From Actinomycetes bacterium (GTDB lineage: Bacteria > Actinomycetota > Actinomycetes > Actinomycetales > Demequinaceae): 64,000 bases of DNA. The position numbers and the translations under genes are program-made. The stretch's first letter is position 1; every line of letters begins with the position of its first letter. The stretch lies in the NCBI GenBank assembly GCA_023411615.1, contig JAEYOR010000058.1:1-64000 (forward strand), written 5' to 3'. The notes under the pieces were generated by a model. That model was not told the DNA's origin. It searched no databases and was given only the letters and a program-made list of their open reading frames with translations. Below are positions 1-8,655 of the stretch, one piece after another.

Positions 1-96
1 GATGTGGACCAGCTCGACGCACTCTCGGGCATGGCAGTCGACTTCGGGGTTCTGCCCGCGAAGCCTGACTTCGACCGGCTCGTCAAGCAGCAGTAG
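1..96 (+). pseudogene. 3' fragment of the ABC substrate-binding protein gene (inverted copy)
   Basis: An open frame enters from the window edge and encodes 31 residues ending in a TAG stop. The peptide is identical to the last 31 residues of the NitT/TauT-type binding protein on the opposite strand at 144-1145. The identity also continues past the stop codon, so this is a copy of the DNA and not only of the protein. It is either the end of a convergent duplicate gene or a fold-back artefact at a contig end. Nothing beyond the window edge can be seen. Confidence 0.6.
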
Positions 97-239
97 GCGC
101 ATGACGGGGCGGGGGCGGCGGGGGCCCCCCCGCCGTCATGCGCCTACTGCTGCTTGACGAGCCGGTCGAAGTCAGGCTTCGCGGGCAGAACCCCGAAGTC
201 GACTGCCATGCCCGAGAGTGCGTCGAGCTGGTCCACATC
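1..239. repeat. Perfect 107-bp inverted repeat with a 25-bp G/C-rich spacer
   Basis: Position p pairs with position 240-p without mismatch for 1-107 against 133-239. The centre (108-132) is a run of G followed by a run of C. The arm starts at the first base of the window, so its true length is unknown. The right arm is the 3' end of the substrate-binding protein gene plus its stop codon. Exact identity over coding and noncoding sequence suggests either a very recent inverted duplication or an assembly fold-back. Confidence 0.9.
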
Positions 240-1145
240 GATCACCCAGTTGAACGTGGGCAACGTGATGCCGGCGGCCGCCGCGTCAGGGATTTCAAGG
301 TTCTTGGCAATTGCCGCACGAACCTTGTCTTCATTGGCATTGGCCCACTCGAGAGCTTCCTTCATGGCGGCTGAGTACTGCGCCACCATCTGGGCGTTGT
401 TGTCCAAGTTGTCCTGAGTGGTGATGTTGGTCAGCACCGTGAGGCCAGGAATGGTCTCTTGGTACGGGTGCATGACGATGAGGCCACCGTCGCCGGCAAC
501 CATCGACATGAACGGGTCTGGCGCCCAGGCTGCGTCAATGGTGCCGGCAGCGAGCTGAGCTGGCACCTCGGGGAACGCAACCTCAACAAACTCGATCGTC
601 GAAGGGTCGCCACCGGCGTCCTTGACAGCCTGCATGATCGTCACGTCACCCGCAGCACCCAAGGAGTTGACCGACACACGCTTGCCAGCGAGGTCAGCAG
701 GGCCCTGGATTCCAGAGGACTCAAGCGCAACGACACCGTTGACGTCCTTGCCCGACGCCTGGGAGTCGGCGTAGTCACCAATGATGACGATGCCGAGGTC
801 CTGACCATCCGCACGGAACGGGCCGAACGGCTGACCAATAGCAAAGTCGATGTCACCGCTCAGCAGCGCAGGGATCGCCTGCGCGCCACCCTGGGCGGGC
901 ACAATCTCGATGTTGATGCCGTGGTCGGCAAAGATGCCCTCTTCAATGGCCGCCCAGAGGGCGCCCGTCTCAGCAATGGGCAATGCCGCCACGCGAACGT
1001 CGTACGTCTCTTGCGTGGCCTGCGTTTCGGAGGTCGTGGGGTCCGCGGGTGCGCTAGTTGTGGGCGACTCCGTGGACGAGTTGGTGCATGCGCTGACCAC
1101 CAAAGCGATAGCGGCCGCGGATACAGCGGCGAAAACTCTCTTCAT
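144..1145 (-). CDS. ABC transporter substrate-binding lipoprotein, NitT/TauT (NMT1/SsuA-like) family
   Basis: Encodes 333 residues. The chosen ATG at 1145 is preceded by a GAAAGAGG ribosome binding site and opens a lipoprotein signal peptide (MKRVFAAVSAAAIALVVSAC, lipobox VSAC). A Thr/Ser-rich linker follows, then a periplasmic-binding fold of the NMT1 type: ALPIAETGALWAAIEEGIF near the start, a GGAQAIPALLSGDIDFAIGQ ligand-loop region, and VSVNSLGAAGD. The family binds small anions such as nitrate, sulfonates, thiamine precursors or aromatic acids at the outer membrane face. No permease or ATPase is visible here; they may lie beyond the window edge. It diverges from the pca/pob operon across a shared control region, so uptake of 4-hydroxybenzoate or protocatechuate is plausible, but that is inference from context only. 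Confidence 0.85.
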   Translation of the reverse strand: MKRVFAAVSAAAIALVVSACTNSSTESPTTSAPADPTTSETQATQETYDVRVAALPIAETGALWAAIEEGIFADHGINIEIVPAQGGAQAIPALLSGDIDFAIGQPFGPFRADGQDLGIVIIGDYADSQASGKDVNGVVALESSGIQGPADLAGKRVSVNSLGAAGDVTIMQAVKDAGGDPSTIEFVEVAFPEVPAQLAAGTIDAAWAPDPFMSMVAGDGGLIVMHPYQETIPGLTVLTNITTQDNLDNNAQMVAQYSAAMKEALEWANANEDKVRAAIAKNLEIPDAAAAGITLPTFNWVIDVDQLDALSGMAVDFGVLPAKPDFDRLVKQQ

Positions 1146-1464
1146 CGAACAGCCTCTTTCCCGGTGATAGGTGCTCACCACTACGAGTCGACTGTCGCTG
1201 TGAGGACGGCATGTCCGCGAAGCGAGAATGTCTCACATCGTTGTGGTGACACAGCCCCATCGTTGAGCACCTCCGGTGCGATTGTCAAGATATTTCTGAC
1301 GCCCGTCACAATGTTGTTAACTCGTAGAACGAACACATCTGAACGGGGATGGCGTTGTTGACGGGCCAGATTCCGGGCAGTATGTTCACTTATAGAACGC
1401 TTGTTCGCCTGGCGGTCGATGATGACCTGGGGTCTTCAATCCGTCCGTCAGCCCCGCCAGGAAG
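1146..1464. promoter_or_regulatory. Divergent control region between the binding-protein gene and the pca/pob operon
   Basis: This 319-bp stretch has no gene. It must hold the promoters for the leftward lipoprotein gene and the rightward IclR-pca operon. It contains two copies of a GTTMACTYRTAGAAC motif (described separately) and an A/T-richer segment around 1285-1320 with TTGTTAA. Confidence 0.6.
1316..1406. promoter_or_regulatory. Two candidate IclR (PcaR/PobR-type) operator copies
   Basis: Site 1 at 1316-1330 reads GTTAACTCGTAGAAC and site 2 at 1384-1398 reads GTTCACTTATAGAAC, 68 bp apart. Site 2 is an inverted repeat GTTC-N7-GAAC and is followed by another GTTC at 1403-1406, giving three alternating half sites. 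Site 1 is likewise followed by GAAC at 1331-1334. IclR regulators of aromatic pathways (PcaU, PobR, PcaR) are known to bind clustered 10-bp half sites, so the neighbouring regulator is the likely ligand. The assignment is inferred from pattern and position. Confidence 0.55.
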
Positions 1465-2352
1465 GTGGAATCCACGGTGGAGCACCGCATCTCAAGCACC
1501 GGAACTATTCCGGGTGGCGACACCCCCAGCGGCGAGAGCCCAGAAGTCACTCTCAGCGAGCGCCGGGAGCCACAAGAGCGGTCGGGCGAGTTCGTTCAAT
1601 CGCTTGAACGCGGCCTTGCCGTCATTCGCGCCTTTGGCGCGGAACGCCCCGCCCTCACCCTGAGCGAAGTCTCGCGCCACACCGGGCTTTCCCGAGCGTC
1701 GGCCCGACGCTTCCTTCACACACTTGTCGAGCTCGGCTATCTCGCGTCGGACGGGCGCGAGTTCTCGCTTCGTCCACAAGTGCTCGAGCTCGGCCACGCG
1801 TATCTTTCCGGCCTGTCCTTGCCCCAGATCGCTCAGCCGTACCTCAAGCAGCTCGCTACCGAGGTGGGCGAATCAGCGTCGGTTGCTGTGCTCGACGGCA
1901 CTGACATCGTCTACGTCGCCCGCGTGACGACGTACCGCATCATGTCCGCGGCAATCGTGGTGGGCACTCGCTTCCCTGCTTACGCCACCTCCATGGGACG
2001 CGCCATTCTCGGCTCCGGATCCATCGACCGCCAGGAGCGCTACCTCGCCGAGGCGGAGCTGACAAAGTTCACGCCACGCACCATTACCGACCCCCGTCGA
2101 CTCCGGGCTGCGCTTGAGCACGTGCGCAAGGAGGGCTGGGCGCTCGTCGATCAAGAGCTCGAAGAAGGCTTGCGCTCTCTTGCCGTGCCGGTTCGCGACG
2201 CAACGGGCCGAGTGGTGGCAGCAGTGAACGTGTCAGCGCCGGTGCGAAGAGGTGACGTGCGCACTCTTGTGCGGGAGTTGCTCCCGCCCGTCATGCGTGC
2301 GGCCAAGGACATCACCGCCGATCTTCGCCGGGCAGGAACGGTGGTGCGATGA
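1465..2352 (+). CDS. IclR-family transcriptional regulator of the pca/pob operon (PcaR/PobR type)
   Basis: Encodes 295 residues. After a poorly conserved N-terminal tail of about 40 residues comes a winged helix-turn-helix (FVQSLERGLAVIRAF through LTLSEVSRHTGLSRASARRF, about residues 43-85), then the IclR effector domain (VAVLDGTDIVYVARV, TRFPAYATSMGRAIL). This sequence pattern is typical of the PcaR/PcaU/PobR branch, which senses protocatechuate, 4-hydroxybenzoate or beta-ketoadipate. The start is a GTG with an AGGA only 2 bases away, so a downstream GTG (1477) is possible. Its TGA overlaps the ATG of pcaF (ATGA), so it is the first gene of the operon it probably controls. Confidence 0.88.
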   Translation: MESTVEHRISSTGTIPGGDTPSGESPEVTLSERREPQERSGEFVQSLERGLAVIRAFGAERPALTLSEVSRHTGLSRASARRFLHTLVELGYLASDGREFSLRPQVLELGHAYLSGLSLPQIAQPYLKQLATEVGESASVAVLDGTDIVYVARVTTYRIMSAAIVVGTRFPAYATSMGRAILGSGSIDRQERYLAEAELTKFTPRTITDPRRLRAALEHVRKEGWALVDQELEEGLRSLAVPVRDATGRVVAAVNVSAPVRRGDVRTLVRELLPPVMRAAKDITADLRRAGTVVR

Positions 2353-3530
2353 CCACGGCATTCATTTACGACTACGTTCGCACGCCCTTTGGCCGATACG
2401 GCGGCGCGCTGGCAAGCGTTCGCCCCGATGACCTCGCAGCTCATGTCGTCGGTGAGCAGGTGCGCCGGAGCCCCGAGCTCGACCCGGCCCTCATCGACGA
2501 CGTGATCCTTGGCAATGCCAACGGCGCGGGCGAGGACAACCGCAACGTCGCACGGATGGCCGTGTTGTTGGCTGGCCTGCCGCTCACCGTTCCGGGCACC
2601 ACCATCAATCGCCTGTGTGGATCAAGCCTCGACGCCGCGATTCAGGCATCACGTGCGGTCGAGAGCGGAGACGCCCACGTGGTGCTCGCAGGCGGCGTCG
2701 AATCGATGAGTCGCGCACCGTGGGTGGCCCTCAAACCCGAGCGGGCCTTCCCCGCCCAGGACAGCACGCTCGTATCAACCACCTTGGGCTGGCGCCTCGT
2801 CAATCCCAAAATGAAGGACGAGTGGACCGTGAGCCTCGGCGAAGCAACGGAGCGTCTTGCCGAGCGCTTCCACGTCTCGCGGGAGCGTCAGGACGAGTTC
2901 GCAGCCCTGAGCCACCACCGCGCTCACCAAGGGTGGGCGGCCGGTCACTACGTCGATCTCGTCACGCCTGTCCCCCACACCGACCTCGCGGTCGACGAGG
3001 CGATTCGCCCGGACACCAATATCGAGAAGCTCGCGAGTCTCACCACGGTGTTCCGCTCGGATGGCACCGTCACGGCAGGAAACGCCTCCCCGCTCAACGA
3101 CGGTGCGAGTGCGATGCTCATCGGTTCGGAGAAGGCCGCCGACCTCACGGGTCGCGCACCGATCGCCCGGATCGTGTCACGCGCGGCCGTTGCCAATGAG
3201 CCCCAGTACTTCGGCTTTGCGCCCGTCGAAGCCGCGAACCGAGCGCTTGAGCGCGCGTCGCTCACGTGGGAGGACATCAGCGCTGTCGAGTTGAATGAGG
3301 CCTTCGCCGCACAGGCCCTTGCCTGCATCGATGCCTGGAAGGTTGATCCGGCGATCGTCAATGCATGGGGCGGCGCGGTTGCCATTGGACATCCCCTCGG
3401 CGCCTCGGGCACGCGTGTGCTCGCCACCGTTGCGGAGCGCCTGCGCGTCAGCGGTGAGCGGTGGGGTGTGGCCGCTATCTGCATCGGCGTTGGCCAGGGA
3501 CTCGCCGTTGTCGTGGAGAACGTATCGTGA
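2349..3530 (+). CDS. pcaF: 3-oxoadipyl-CoA thiolase
   Basis: Encodes 393 residues, the usual length for a degradative thiolase. It cleaves 3-oxoadipyl-CoA with CoA to succinyl-CoA and acetyl-CoA, the last step of the beta-ketoadipate pathway. The acyl-accepting cysteine is Cys90 in INRLCGSSLDA. VELNEAFAAQA, the NAWGGAVAIGHPLGASG block with the catalytic His, and a C-terminal Cys in AICIGVGQG complete the active site. It overlaps the IclR gene by 4 bases and the following pcaI start by 4 bases (GTGA), implying translational coupling. General acetyl-CoA acetyltransferases look similar; the pca context decides the substrate. Confidence 0.93.
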   Translation: MTTAFIYDYVRTPFGRYGGALASVRPDDLAAHVVGEQVRRSPELDPALIDDVILGNANGAGEDNRNVARMAVLLAGLPLTVPGTTINRLCGSSLDAAIQASRAVESGDAHVVLAGGVESMSRAPWVALKPERAFPAQDSTLVSTTLGWRLVNPKMKDEWTVSLGEATERLAERFHVSRERQDEFAALSHHRAHQGWAAGHYVDLVTPVPHTDLAVDEAIRPDTNIEKLASLTTVFRSDGTVTAGNASPLNDGASAMLIGSEKAADLTGRAPIARIVSRAAVANEPQYFGFAPVEAANRALERASLTWEDISAVELNEAFAAQALACIDAWKVDPAIVNAWGGAVAIGHPLGASGTRVLATVAERLRVSGERWGVAAICIGVGQGLAVVVENVS

Positions 3531-4225
3531 CCACTTTCGCACAGACCACCCTCGAGGCCATCGGCACAATCGCCGATGGCGCCACCGTCATGGTGTCCGG
3601 CTTCGGTTCGGCCGGGCAACCGGTTGCGCTCATCGACGCACTCATTGAGCATGGCGCGACAGACCTCACCATCGTGAGCAACAACGCTGGCAATGGCGAC
3701 GAGGGCCTCGCACGGCTCATTGAGCTGGGCAGAGTGCGCCGTATGGTGTGCTCATTCCCCCGCCAATCGGACTCGTGGCATTTTGATGCCGCTTACCGTG
3801 CCGGTCGCGTTGAGCTCGAGCTTGTACCCCAAGGCAACCTCGCCGAGAGAATTCGTGCCGCGGGTGCGGGCATCGGCGCCTTCTACACGCCCACCGGCTT
3901 TGGCACGCCCCTTGCCGAGGGCAAGGAGACTCGCGAGTTCGACGGCATCGGCCACGTGCTCGAGTACCCGATCCGTGCAGATGTCGCTCTCGTCAAAGCC
4001 CATCGCAGCGATGGCGTCGGCAACTTGACGTACCGCAAGACGGCCCGCAACTTTGGCCCCATCATGGCGACTGCCGCACAACGAACCGTCGTCGAGGTGA
4101 CCGAAATCGTCCAGACCGGCGAGATTGATCCCGAGGCCGTTGTCACCCCGTGCATCTACGTCGACACCGTTGTCCAGGTCACGTACCCGCTCGCAGCGTC
4201 GGCAGACAAGGGAGCCGCCACATGA
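3527..4225 (+). CDS. pcaI: 3-oxoadipate CoA-transferase, subunit A
   Basis: Encodes 232 residues from a GTG that overlaps the pcaF stop. It is the alpha subunit of the succinyl-CoA:3-oxoadipate CoA-transferase, which activates beta-ketoadipate. The glycine-rich loop GATVMVSGFGSAGQP near the N-terminus and the TIVSNNAGNGDEGLARLI block are typical of class I CoA-transferase alpha subunits, as is the C-terminal EIDPEAVVTPCIYVDTVVQV. It overlaps pcaJ, its partner, by 4 bases (ATGA). Confidence 0.93.
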   Translation: MTTFAQTTLEAIGTIADGATVMVSGFGSAGQPVALIDALIEHGATDLTIVSNNAGNGDEGLARLIELGRVRRMVCSFPRQSDSWHFDAAYRAGRVELELVPQGNLAERIRAAGAGIGAFYTPTGFGTPLAEGKETREFDGIGHVLEYPIRADVALVKAHRSDGVGNLTYRKTARNFGPIMATAAQRTVVEVTEIVQTGEIDPEAVVTPCIYVDTVVQVTYPLAASADKGAAT

Positions 4226-4896
4226 CACCTTTGAACAAGGACGAACTTGCCGCACGGGTCTCGCGAGACATCCCGTCGGGCGCCTTCGTCAACTTGGGGA
4301 TCGGATTGCCGACGCTCGTGTCAGACCACTTGGACCCCCACTCGGGCGTCACTCTCCACACGGAGAACGGCCTGCTCGGCATGGGCCCTGCGGCAGTGGG
4401 CGACGAGATCGACCCCGACCTTGTCAATGCTGGCAAGGTGGCGGTGACCGAGATGCCGGGAGCGTCGTACTTCAACCAGGCCGAATCGTTCGCGATGATG
4501 CGCGGCGGCCATATCGATGTGTGTGTGCTTGGCGCCTTCGAGGTCTCCATCGCGGGTGATCTCGCCAACTGGTCGACGGGCACGCCCGATGCGATCCCGG
4601 CAGTTGGCGGCGCGATGGATCTCGCCGTTGGCGCGCGCCGCACGTGGGTGATGATGAACCTCTTCACCAAGACTGGCGAGCCAAAGCTCGTCGAGACATG
4701 CACGCTGCCTCTCACCGGCGTCGGCTGCGTCTCTCGCGTCTACACCGACGTGGCCGTCTTTGATGTGGGCGGAAAGGACGACGCTGGTGCACCGCTGCCC
4801 CCGCGCGTGCTCGAGACCTTCGGCATCACTCTTGCCGAGCTTCACGAACGGTTAGGCCTCACGCTGCTCGATCACACGGAAAGCAGGGCATCATGA
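4222..4896 (+). CDS. pcaJ: 3-oxoadipate CoA-transferase, subunit B
   Basis: Encodes 224 residues. It is the beta subunit of the CoA-transferase and carries the catalytic glutamate in the HTENGLLGMGP motif, which forms the covalent CoA thioester in this family. NLGIGLPTLVSDHL at the N-terminus and the GAMDLAVGARRTWVMMN region are also characteristic. The start overlaps the pcaI stop, and the stop overlaps the pobA start (ATGA), so the two subunits are made in a coupled way. Confidence 0.93.
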   Translation: MTPLNKDELAARVSRDIPSGAFVNLGIGLPTLVSDHLDPHSGVTLHTENGLLGMGPAAVGDEIDPDLVNAGKVAVTEMPGASYFNQAESFAMMRGGHIDVCVLGAFEVSIAGDLANWSTGTPDAIPAVGGAMDLAVGARRTWVMMNLFTKTGEPKLVETCTLPLTGVGCVSRVYTDVAVFDVGGKDDAGAPLPPRVLETFGITLAELHERLGLTLLDHTESRAS

Positions 4897-6077
4897 ACGC
4901 CGAGTCCACGTCCGTCATCATCGTGGGCGGTGGGCCCGCCGGGCTCTTGCTGTCGCAATTGCTCGACGGCTCCGGGATCGATCACGTGGTCATCGAGTCG
5001 CGCAGCTATGACGAGATCGCCACCACCCAACGCGCTGGCATCCTCGAGCAGTGCACCGTCGACGTGCTGGTCGATGCTGGACTCGACCGCGTCATCCGTG
5101 AGGGACATCGTCACGATGGGATTGATCTGCGTTTTGACGGACAGATGCATCGGATCGACTTCCGCGAACTCGTCGGTGATGCGGTGTACCTCTACCCGCA
5201 GACAGAAGTGTTCAAGGACCTCGCCGCGGCGCGAACTGCCGCCGGGACTGACATCCGGTGGGAGTGCCTCGTCACCGAGGTTCTCGACGGCGAGTCTAGG
5301 AGGCCCGGCGTGCGCTACACGGACCCCGACGGAGGCGTGCATGAGCTCCGCGGGGATCTGGTGGTGGGTGCGGATGGCTCACATTCCACCGTCCGCCACT
5401 CCTTTCCCACCGAGGTGCGCCGTACGTGGTCCCATGAGTACCCATACGCGTGGTTCGGCATCATCGTCGAGGCCCCGCCCAGCGCTGAACTGCTTGTCTA
5501 CTCGGCGTCCGACCGCGGTTTTGCCCTCATCAGCCAGCGCACTGAGACTCACCAGCGCATGTACTTCCAGTGCGACCCGGACGACAACGCTGACAATTGG
5601 AGCGACGAGGCGATCTGGGAAGAACTCCAGGCCCGCGTCGCTGGCGCGGATGGCTTTGAGCTGAAGACCGGCCCCATCACAGAACGCGCTGTGCTGAGGT
5701 TCCGCTCTTCCGTGGTGGATCCGATGCGGCTGGGGCGGGTGGTGCTCGCAGGCGACGCCGCGCACACCGTTCCGCCTACAGGCGCCAAGGGTCTCAACCT
5801 CGCAATCGCCGACGTTGTTTTGCTCCACGCGATTCTCGAGGACTGGGCGAAGACCAAGGACGACGCCCTCCTCGACGAGTACGGCAAGCGCTCGGCCCAC
5901 CGGGTGTGGCGTGCGCAGAACTATTCGGCATGGATGAGCCGCATGATGCACACCACAGTCGACGAGCCTGGCTTTGAGCGTCAACGCCGCATTGCCGAAC
6001 TCCGTACGATCACCGAATCCGAAGCCGGACGCCGCTTTTTGGCCGAGGGCTACACCGGCTGGGGAGGTATCCGATGA
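4893..6077 (+). CDS. pobA: 4-hydroxybenzoate 3-monooxygenase
   Basis: Encodes 394 residues, the family's usual length. It is an FAD-dependent aromatic hydroxylase that turns 4-hydroxybenzoate into protocatechuate using NAD(P)H and oxygen. The dinucleotide fold VIIVGGGPAGLLLSQLL is at residues 6-22. The second FAD motif is GDAAHTVPPTGAKGLNLAIADV starting at residue 287, and the DG motif VVGADGSHSTVRHSF lies near residue 155. It sits between pcaJ and pcaH with 4-base overlaps on both sides, so entry of 4-hydroxybenzoate and ring cleavage are encoded on one transcript. Confidence 0.95.
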   Translation: MNAESTSVIIVGGGPAGLLLSQLLDGSGIDHVVIESRSYDEIATTQRAGILEQCTVDVLVDAGLDRVIREGHRHDGIDLRFDGQMHRIDFRELVGDAVYLYPQTEVFKDLAAARTAAGTDIRWECLVTEVLDGESRRPGVRYTDPDGGVHELRGDLVVGADGSHSTVRHSFPTEVRRTWSHEYPYAWFGIIVEAPPSAELLVYSASDRGFALISQRTETHQRMYFQCDPDDNADNWSDEAIWEELQARVAGADGFELKTGPITERAVLRFRSSVVDPMRLGRVVLAGDAAHTVPPTGAKGLNLAIADVVLLHAILEDWAKTKDDALLDEYGKRSAHRVWRAQNYSAWMSRMMHTTVDEPGFERQRRIAELRTITESEAGRRFLAEGYTGWGGIR

Positions 6078-6907
6078 GCACCGAGCCCACCGATCCCACT
6101 GCGCAGAGCGTCGATCCTGCATCCGCAGCGAGGGAGACTCAGGCACAGATCAGCGAAGAGATCGCGAGCGCTCATGCCGCGTACGACGCGACGATCGCCG
6201 CAGGCGGCCCTCCCCAAGTGGGTCCGAGCCTTGACTTCCCGCCGTACCGCTCGTCGCTGTTACGCCATCCCACCAAGGATTTGCGTCACGCGGACCCAGA
6301 GGGAATCGAGCTCGTCTCGCCGGTGTTCGGCGAGCGCGACATCAGCCCTGTCGAGGCCGATCTCACTGTCCAGCACAATGGTGAGCCGATCGGTGAGCGC
6401 ATTGTGGTCCGTGGCCGCATCGTCGATGCGGACGGCCGCCCTGTCCGCGGTCAGCTCGTGGAGATCTGGCAAGCCAATTCGGCCGGCCGTTATATCCACA
6501 AGCGGGACCAACACCCGGCGCCCATTGACCCGAACTTCACCGGCGTCGGCCGCGCTTTGACGGACAACGACGGCTGGTACACCTTCACCACGATCAAGCC
6601 CGGCCCGTACCCGTGGCGCAACCACCTCAATGCGTGGCGGCCCGCGCACATTCACTTTTCGGTGTTTGGCACCGAGTTCACCCAGCGCCTTGTCACGCAG
6701 ATGTACTTCCCAGGGGACCCGCTGTTCCCGCTCGACCCGATCTACCAGTCAATCCCCGATGCTGCCGCCCGTGAGCGGCTCATCGCCCGATACGATCACG
6801 ACATCACCCAGCACGAATGGGCGACGGGTTACCGGTGGGACATTGTGTTGAACGGCTCGCACCGCACGGTGTTTGAGCACGACAGGGAGGACGGCGAGCA
6901 TGCCTGA
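6074..6907 (+). CDS. pcaH: Protocatechuate 3,4-dioxygenase, beta subunit
   Basis: Encodes 277 residues, about 35-40 longer at the N-terminus than the usual PcaH. It forms the intradiol ring-cleaving dioxygenase with PcaG and opens protocatechuate to 3-carboxy-cis,cis-muconate. The four non-haem Fe(III) ligands of the family can be placed: Tyr in SAGRYIHKRD, Tyr in IKPGPYPWRN, and the two His of RPAHIHFS. The start overlaps the pobA stop (ATGA). Confidence 0.95.
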   Translation: MSTEPTDPTAQSVDPASAARETQAQISEEIASAHAAYDATIAAGGPPQVGPSLDFPPYRSSLLRHPTKDLRHADPEGIELVSPVFGERDISPVEADLTVQHNGEPIGERIVVRGRIVDADGRPVRGQLVEIWQANSAGRYIHKRDQHPAPIDPNFTGVGRALTDNDGWYTFTTIKPGPYPWRNHLNAWRPAHIHFSVFGTEFTQRLVTQMYFPGDPLFPLDPIYQSIPDAAARERLIARYDHDITQHEWATGYRWDIVLNGSHRTVFEHDREDGEHA

Positions 6908-7475
6908 GACCGCACTGACGCCCTACCCCGGCCAGACGGTGGGCCCGTTCTTCCACTTTGGGCTCGTCTACCCGGGCAGTCACCTTCTTGTCTCGGCCGA
7001 CGCTCCTGGTGCGGTGACGCTCCACGGCACAGTGACCGATGGTCACGGCGACCCGGTCCCCGACGCACTCGTGGAGATCTGGCAGCCCGGTCCGGATGGG
7101 CAGACGGTCACCGAACAGGGGCACATCGCGCGGGATGGGTCATTCAGCGGTTTTGGCCGGGCGGCCACCGACGTTGACGGCCACTATGAGTTCACCACGC
7201 TGCTTCCCGGCGCATCGGCCCCGGGGAAGGGGCCGTTCATTGCCGTCGCCGTGTACGCGCGCGGCCTGCTTGACCGCCTCTTCACCCGCATCTACGTGCC
7301 AGGCGACACTGTCGCCACGGACTCGTTCCTACAGTCCCTTGATGCGCGAGAGCGCGAGTCGCTCATCGCGGTGACCGAGGCGGACGGATCTGTGCGCTTT
7401 GACATCGCCCTGCAGGGTGAGAAGCAGACGACGTTCCTGCGGTTTGGCCCTGAGGGAACGGCTCACCATGGCTGA
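6900..7475 (+). CDS. pcaG: Protocatechuate 3,4-dioxygenase, alpha subunit
   Basis: Encodes 191 residues. The chosen ATG at 6900 lies behind an AGGGAGG ribosome binding site inside the end of pcaH and gives the typical N-terminus TPYPGQTVGPFFHFGL. It is the non-catalytic partner of PcaH: it has the dioxygenase beta-sandwich (DALVEIWQPGPDG, GHYEFTTLLPG) but lacks the full iron-ligand set, as usual for PcaG. It overlaps pcaH and pcaB by 8 bases each. Confidence 0.94.
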   Translation: MPETALTPYPGQTVGPFFHFGLVYPGSHLLVSADAPGAVTLHGTVTDGHGDPVPDALVEIWQPGPDGQTVTEQGHIARDGSFSGFGRAATDVDGHYEFTTLLPGASAPGKGPFIAVAVYARGLLDRLFTRIYVPGDTVATDSFLQSLDARERESLIAVTEADGSVRFDIALQGEKQTTFLRFGPEGTAHHG

Positions 7476-8652
7476 TGTGGGGTTACTGACCCCCGGCATC
7501 GGCGATGACGATCCCGATGATGTCGCCTTGCTGCGCGCCATGGTCCGCGCCGAAGTCGCATGGGCCCATGCTCAGGAACAGTGTGGCCTCGCGCCAGTGG
7601 GTACTGGCGGAGCGTTCGACGTCGCAGGCGCCGCCGTGACTGACGGGGACGCCGCCCTTGCTCTTGCCAACTCAATCGCGTCGCACGCTGCGCTTACGGG
7701 CAACCCCGTCTTGGGAGTAGTGGCCGCCCTGCGCAGCGCACTCCCCGATGAGTTCCACACCTTCCTTCACCGGGATCTGACGAGCCAAGACGTCCTTGAC
7801 ACTGCCCTCATCCTCATCGTCACCGATGCCGCGGCGGCCACGAGTGCGGCCCTCACCATCGCCGGCCGGGAGCTGACGGCTTCCGTACGCCGCTACAGCT
7901 CCACGCCCGCGCTGGGCAGAACGCTCGGCCAGGCCGCCCTCCCCACCACTCTTGGCGCCCGGATGGCGAGTTGGCTCCAGGCACTCGCCGAGGCTCACCG
8001 GCGGCTTGACCGGGAGCGCGCCGACGCTCCCCTCGCCTTTGGCGGCGCGGCTGGCACCCTCGTGGGTGCGGCGTCGTCACATCCCTCCCCCGACGTCGAC
8101 CCTTTTGCGCTCGCGAGCGCGTGGGCCGCGCAGCTCGGCCTGCGCCTGACGCCCGGCCCGTGGCACGTCACTCGCTTTCCCGTGCAACGTCTCGCAGGCG
8201 CCCTCGCCGAGGTATGTGCCGCTGGCGGCAAGATCGCTGCCGACGTCCTCGCTGGCGCCCGTCCGGAGGTGGGCGAACTGCACGAGCACTCGGAGCCCGG
8301 CAAGGGCGCCTCCTCGGCGATGCCGTTCAAGTCCAATCCCGTCCTGTCCATCTCGATGCGCCGTTGTGCGCTTGCGGCGCCCCATGCACTCGCTCAGGTG
8401 ACGACTGGTGCGGGACTCGCCGTTGACGAGCGACCCGATGGCGCATGGCATGTCGAGTGGAGCGCCTTGCGCGCTCTCGCTCGCGACGCGCTCATCTGCG
8501 CTCATAGCGCCGCCTCGCTCTTTGCGGGGCTCACCGTGGACACCGAAGCGACTGCCCGCAACCTTGCCGCCCATGTCCCGGGCGACTACGGCGTCGGCCA
8601 TGCGGAGCGAATCGTTGACCGCGTCATCGATTCTTATGGATACGGGGCCTGA
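7468..8652 (+). CDS. pcaB: 3-carboxy-cis,cis-muconate cycloisomerase
   Basis: Encodes 394 residues from the ATG at 7468, inside the end of pcaG. It belongs to the fumarase/aspartase superfamily and lactonises 3-carboxymuconate to 4-carboxymuconolactone. The superfamily signature is present as GKGASSAMPFKSNPV near residue 280, and FHTFLHRDLTSQDVLDTALIL carries the region of the catalytic residues. pcaL follows after 3 bases. Confidence 0.93.
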   Translation: MADVGLLTPGIGDDDPDDVALLRAMVRAEVAWAHAQEQCGLAPVGTGGAFDVAGAAVTDGDAALALANSIASHAALTGNPVLGVVAALRSALPDEFHTFLHRDLTSQDVLDTALILIVTDAAAATSAALTIAGRELTASVRRYSSTPALGRTLGQAALPTTLGARMASWLQALAEAHRRLDRERADAPLAFGGAAGTLVGAASSHPSPDVDPFALASAWAAQLGLRLTPGPWHVTRFPVQRLAGALAEVCAAGGKIAADVLAGARPEVGELHEHSEPGKGASSAMPFKSNPVLSISMRRCALAAPHALAQVTTGAGLAVDERPDGAWHVEWSALRALARDALICAHSAASLFAGLTVDTEATARNLAAHVPGDYGVGHAERIVDRVIDSYGYGA

Positions 8653-8655
8653 GTC

